DNA from: Bacteroidaceae bacterium
GTDB lineage: Bacteria > Bacteroidota > Bacteroidia > Bacteroidales > Bacteroidaceae
DNA length: 6,209 nucleotides
Direction: 5' to 3'
Assembly (NCBI GenBank): GCA_017472905.1
Contig: JAFUNW010000249.1
Span: 1 to 6,209, forward strand
The notes under the pieces are model-generated. The model worked only from the letters and a program-made list of their open reading frames with translations, ran no database searches and was not told where the DNA came from. Positions 4,318 through 6,209 of the stretch are shown piece by piece. Made by a program: the position numbers and the translations under genes. Positions within the stretch are counted from its first letter, which is position 1. Each line of letters starts with the position of its first letter.

Positions 4318-6209
4318 ATGAAGAACATGAAGATAAATCTGAAGAGCAAATTTACATGGCTGTTCTTTGTATTAGCTACAATGAGTATGGCACAGGAGAA
4401 GAAGACTTTTACACTCAACGACCTCATTCCCGGAGGGAATAATTACCGCAATTGCATACCCAAGAGCGAATGGTATGAGTGGTGGGGCGACAAGTGTGTA
4501 CACCTAGATGCTGACACATTGACCTTTTTCAATCCGGGAAACTCCGGTAAGAAAGATGAAGTGCTGACTTTGGAACAGTTAAACAATTGGACGGAGAAAA
4601 CAGATGTAGGGAGAATACATAGCTTGTATAATGTATCGTTTCCTTATGGAGAAGATCCACTGATGTTGATTAAAACCTCAGAGAAACAGTTGCTGATTGA
4701 TTGGAAAGCAGAAAAAGTTGTTTGGATGATACCTTTAAATAAGGAAGCAAACAACATGGATTGGAATCCTGCTTCGCGTAATATGGCCTATACGGTAGGA
4801 AATAATTTATTTGTTACTACTGCTGAAGGAAAAGAAGTGCAAGTAACCTACGAAGCCGAAGGAATCAAATGCGGACAAGCTGTACATCGCAACGAATTCG
4901 GCATTATGAAAGGTACATTCTGGAGTCCGAAAGGAAATTTATTAGCCTTTTACCGCATGGATGAAACAATGGTGACCGACTATCCACAAGTAGATACCGA
5001 AGCACGCACAGCAGAACATCGTCCCGATAAGTATCCGATGGCCGGAACGAACAGCCACAAAGTATCGGTCGGAATTTTTAATCCTGTAACAGAGCAAACG
5101 GTATGGTTACAAACCGGTGACCCGACAGACCGTTATTTTACTAACATCAGTTGGAGCCCGGACGAACAGAATATCTATCTGATTGAACTGCCTCGTGAAC
5201 AAAATTGTGCAGAATTGGTCAGATACAATGCCTTGACGGGAGAACGTGAAGCTGTTATCATGACAGAAACTCATGAGAAATATGTAGAACCTATGAATCC
5301 CATTACTTTTTTACCTTGGGACAAGACAAAATTTATCTACCAAAGTCAAAGCGATGGATTCAATCACCTATACCTATATAATATAAAAGGTGAAAAGTTG
5401 AAGCAAATTACAAAAGGAGGCTGGTTGGTTCAAAATCTGTTAGGATTCAATCCGGATAAAAAAGAAATTATCATTCAAAGTACAGAGATTTCTCCTCTGC
5501 AAAGCAATGTCTATGCTGTTTCTTTAACAAACGGCAATCGAAGACTGGTCGGTGAAGGAAAGGGTGTACACAATGCCAAACTTTCTGAAAGTGGGAAGTG
5601 GATAATTGATAACTATTCAACCCCAACCGTTCCACGAATCATTTGCGTTGCTTCCACTGTAACCGGAAAAGTAAAAGAAAATTTATTGGAAGCTGCCAAT
5701 CCTTGGGCAGAATTCAATGTCCCCGAAATATCTGTATCCACTATCAAGGCTGCAGACGATACGACCGTACTTTACTATCGTTTGGTAAAACCGGTAAATT
5801 TCAATCCAAACAAAAAATATCCGGCTATAATCTATGTATATGGTGGCCCACATTTACAAAACATCGATGCTCGTTGGAACTACGCCGTACGTGGTTGGGA
5901 CATCTACATGGCTCAACAGGGTTATGTCGTATTGACTCTTGACAATCGAGGAAGCAGCAATCGTGGATTAGCATTTGAGAATTGTACTTTCCGCCGGTTA
6001 GGAGAAGAAGAGATGAAAGACCAGTTGAAAGGAGTGGAACTTTTGAAAAGTTTGCCTTATGTAGATGGTAATCGATTGGGTATACATGGTTGGAGCTATG
6101 GCGGATTCATGACAACCAATCTGATGTTGACCTATCCCGAAGTCTTTAAGGTTGGTGTTGCCGGAGGACCGGTAACCGATTGGAAATATTACGAAGTGAT
6201 GTATGGCGA
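4318..6209 (+). CDS. Secreted S9 family peptidase, prolyl tripeptidyl peptidase-like, C-terminus cut by window end
   Basis: The frame is open from the ATG at 4318 to the window end, 630 codons and two bases, with no stop. A signal peptide is clear: basic start MKNMKINLKSK, hydrophobic core FTWLFFVLATMS, and a likely cut after SMA (Ala25-Gln26), so the enzyme acts in the periplasm or cell envelope. Residues about 80-430 form the DPP IV-type beta propeller (FWSPKGNLLAFYRMDETMV, SWSPDEQNIYLIEL). The alpha/beta hydrolase domain follows: KYPAIIYVYGGPH at about 500-512 with the presumed oxyanion Tyr508, and GWSYGGFMT with nucleophile Ser593. Where DPP IV has the Glu-Glu pair that binds the substrate amino group, this protein has HRNEFG with a single Glu193. 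That, together with AVHRNEFG and GWDIYMAQ, resembles Porphyromonas gingivalis PtpA, which removes tripeptides with proline third. Catalytic Asp and His are expected about 75 and 107 residues after Ser593, outside the window. About 100 residues are missing. A second ATG at 4327 is also possible. It follows the methyltransferase by 24 bases. Confidence 0.92.
   Translation, partial: MKNMKINLKSKFTWLFFVLATMSMAQEKKTFTLNDLIPGGNNYRNCIPKSEWYEWWGDKCVHLDADTLTFFNPGNSGKKDEVLTLEQLNNWTEKTDVGRIHSLYNVSFPYGEDPLMLIKTSEKQLLIDWKAEKVVWMIPLNKEANNMDWNPASRNMAYTVGNNLFVTTAEGKEVQVTYEAEGIKCGQAVHRNEFGIMKGTFWSPKGNLLAFYRMDETMVTDYPQVDTEARTAEHRPDKYPMAGTNSHKVSVGIFNPVTEQTVWLQTGDPTDRYFTNISWSPDEQNIYLIELPREQNCAELVRYNALTGEREAVIMTETHEKYVEPMNPITFLPWDKTKFIYQSQSDGFNHLYLYNIKGEKLKQITKGGWLVQNLLGFNPDKKEIIIQSTEISPLQSNVYAVSLTNGNRRLVGEGKGVHNAKLSESGKWIIDNYSTPTVPRIICVASTVTGKVKENLLEAANPWAEFNVPEISVSTIKAADDTTVLYYRLVKPVNFNPNKKYPAIIYVYGGPHLQNIDARWNYAVRGWDIYMAQQGYVVLTLDNRGSSNRGLAFENCTFRRLGEEEMKDQLKGVELLKSLPYVDGNRLGIHGWSYGGFMTTNLMLTYPEVFKVGVAGGPVTDWKYYEVMYG

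Noticed and set aside
5643..5942. Plus-strand open frame of 99 codons
   Set aside because: It is a shifted reading of the S9 peptidase gene, whose own frame continues unbroken through the region with conserved motifs.

Overview
The window looks like ordinary chromosomal DNA from a member of the Bacteroidales, most likely Bacteroides or a close relative. The evidence is: proteins that read as Bacteroidales versions of their families (a DUF4491-type membrane protein, a long serine acetyltransferase with the Bacteroides-type loop, a THUMP methyltransferase with a charged tail, a prolyl-tripeptidyl-peptidase-like S9 enzyme); intergenic promoters that match the Bacteroidota pattern (-7 TAnnTTTG, with a -33 TTTG about 20 bases upstream at one of them) rather than the E. 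coli sigma-70 pattern; AT-rich spacers; and no Shine-Dalgarno sequence that stands out. Organism assignment is by recall of family members, not by a database search.

Left half (1-1720), all genes on the minus strand. Reading in transcription order: an acyl-CoA thioesterase-like hot-dog protein (1720-1268), closed by a very good intrinsic terminator (1244-1201); an Lrp/AsnC regulator with its own TATATTTG promoter (1020-559), closed by a weaker terminator (525-474); then a small three-helix membrane protein of the DUF4491 type (464-153); and, 23 bases further on, the first 43 codons of a class I glutamine amidotransferase-like peptidase C26 protein that leaves the window at base 1.

Centre (1721-1904) is a divergent promoter region. 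The thioesterase is read leftward from a TACCTTTG box. The rightward operon is read from a TTTG / TTACTTTG pair. Between the two boxes is a 6-base inverted repeat. Just after the predicted rightward transcription start is an 8-base direct repeat with an 11-base period.

Right half (1905-6209), all genes on the plus strand and tightly spaced (19 and 24 bases), so probably one transcript: serine O-acetyltransferase cysE (first step of cysteine synthesis), a THUMP / UPF0020-type RNA methyltransferase resembling the RlmL half of E. coli RlmKL, and a secreted S9 family peptidase closest in memory to Porphyromonas prolyl tripeptidyl peptidase A. The peptidase is cut by the window end after 630 codons; its catalytic Ser593 is present, and the Asp and His should lie just outside. 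The three products have no obvious single pathway.

I do not see a mobile element, CRISPR array, tRNA, rRNA, riboswitch or new defence-like system. The points most worth a second look are the odd start of the methyltransferase gene (TTG only, but one extra A would restore an ATG overlapping the cysE stop), the helical-turn-spaced repeat in the cysE leader, and the long charged tail of the methyltransferase with a distinct C-terminal patch.
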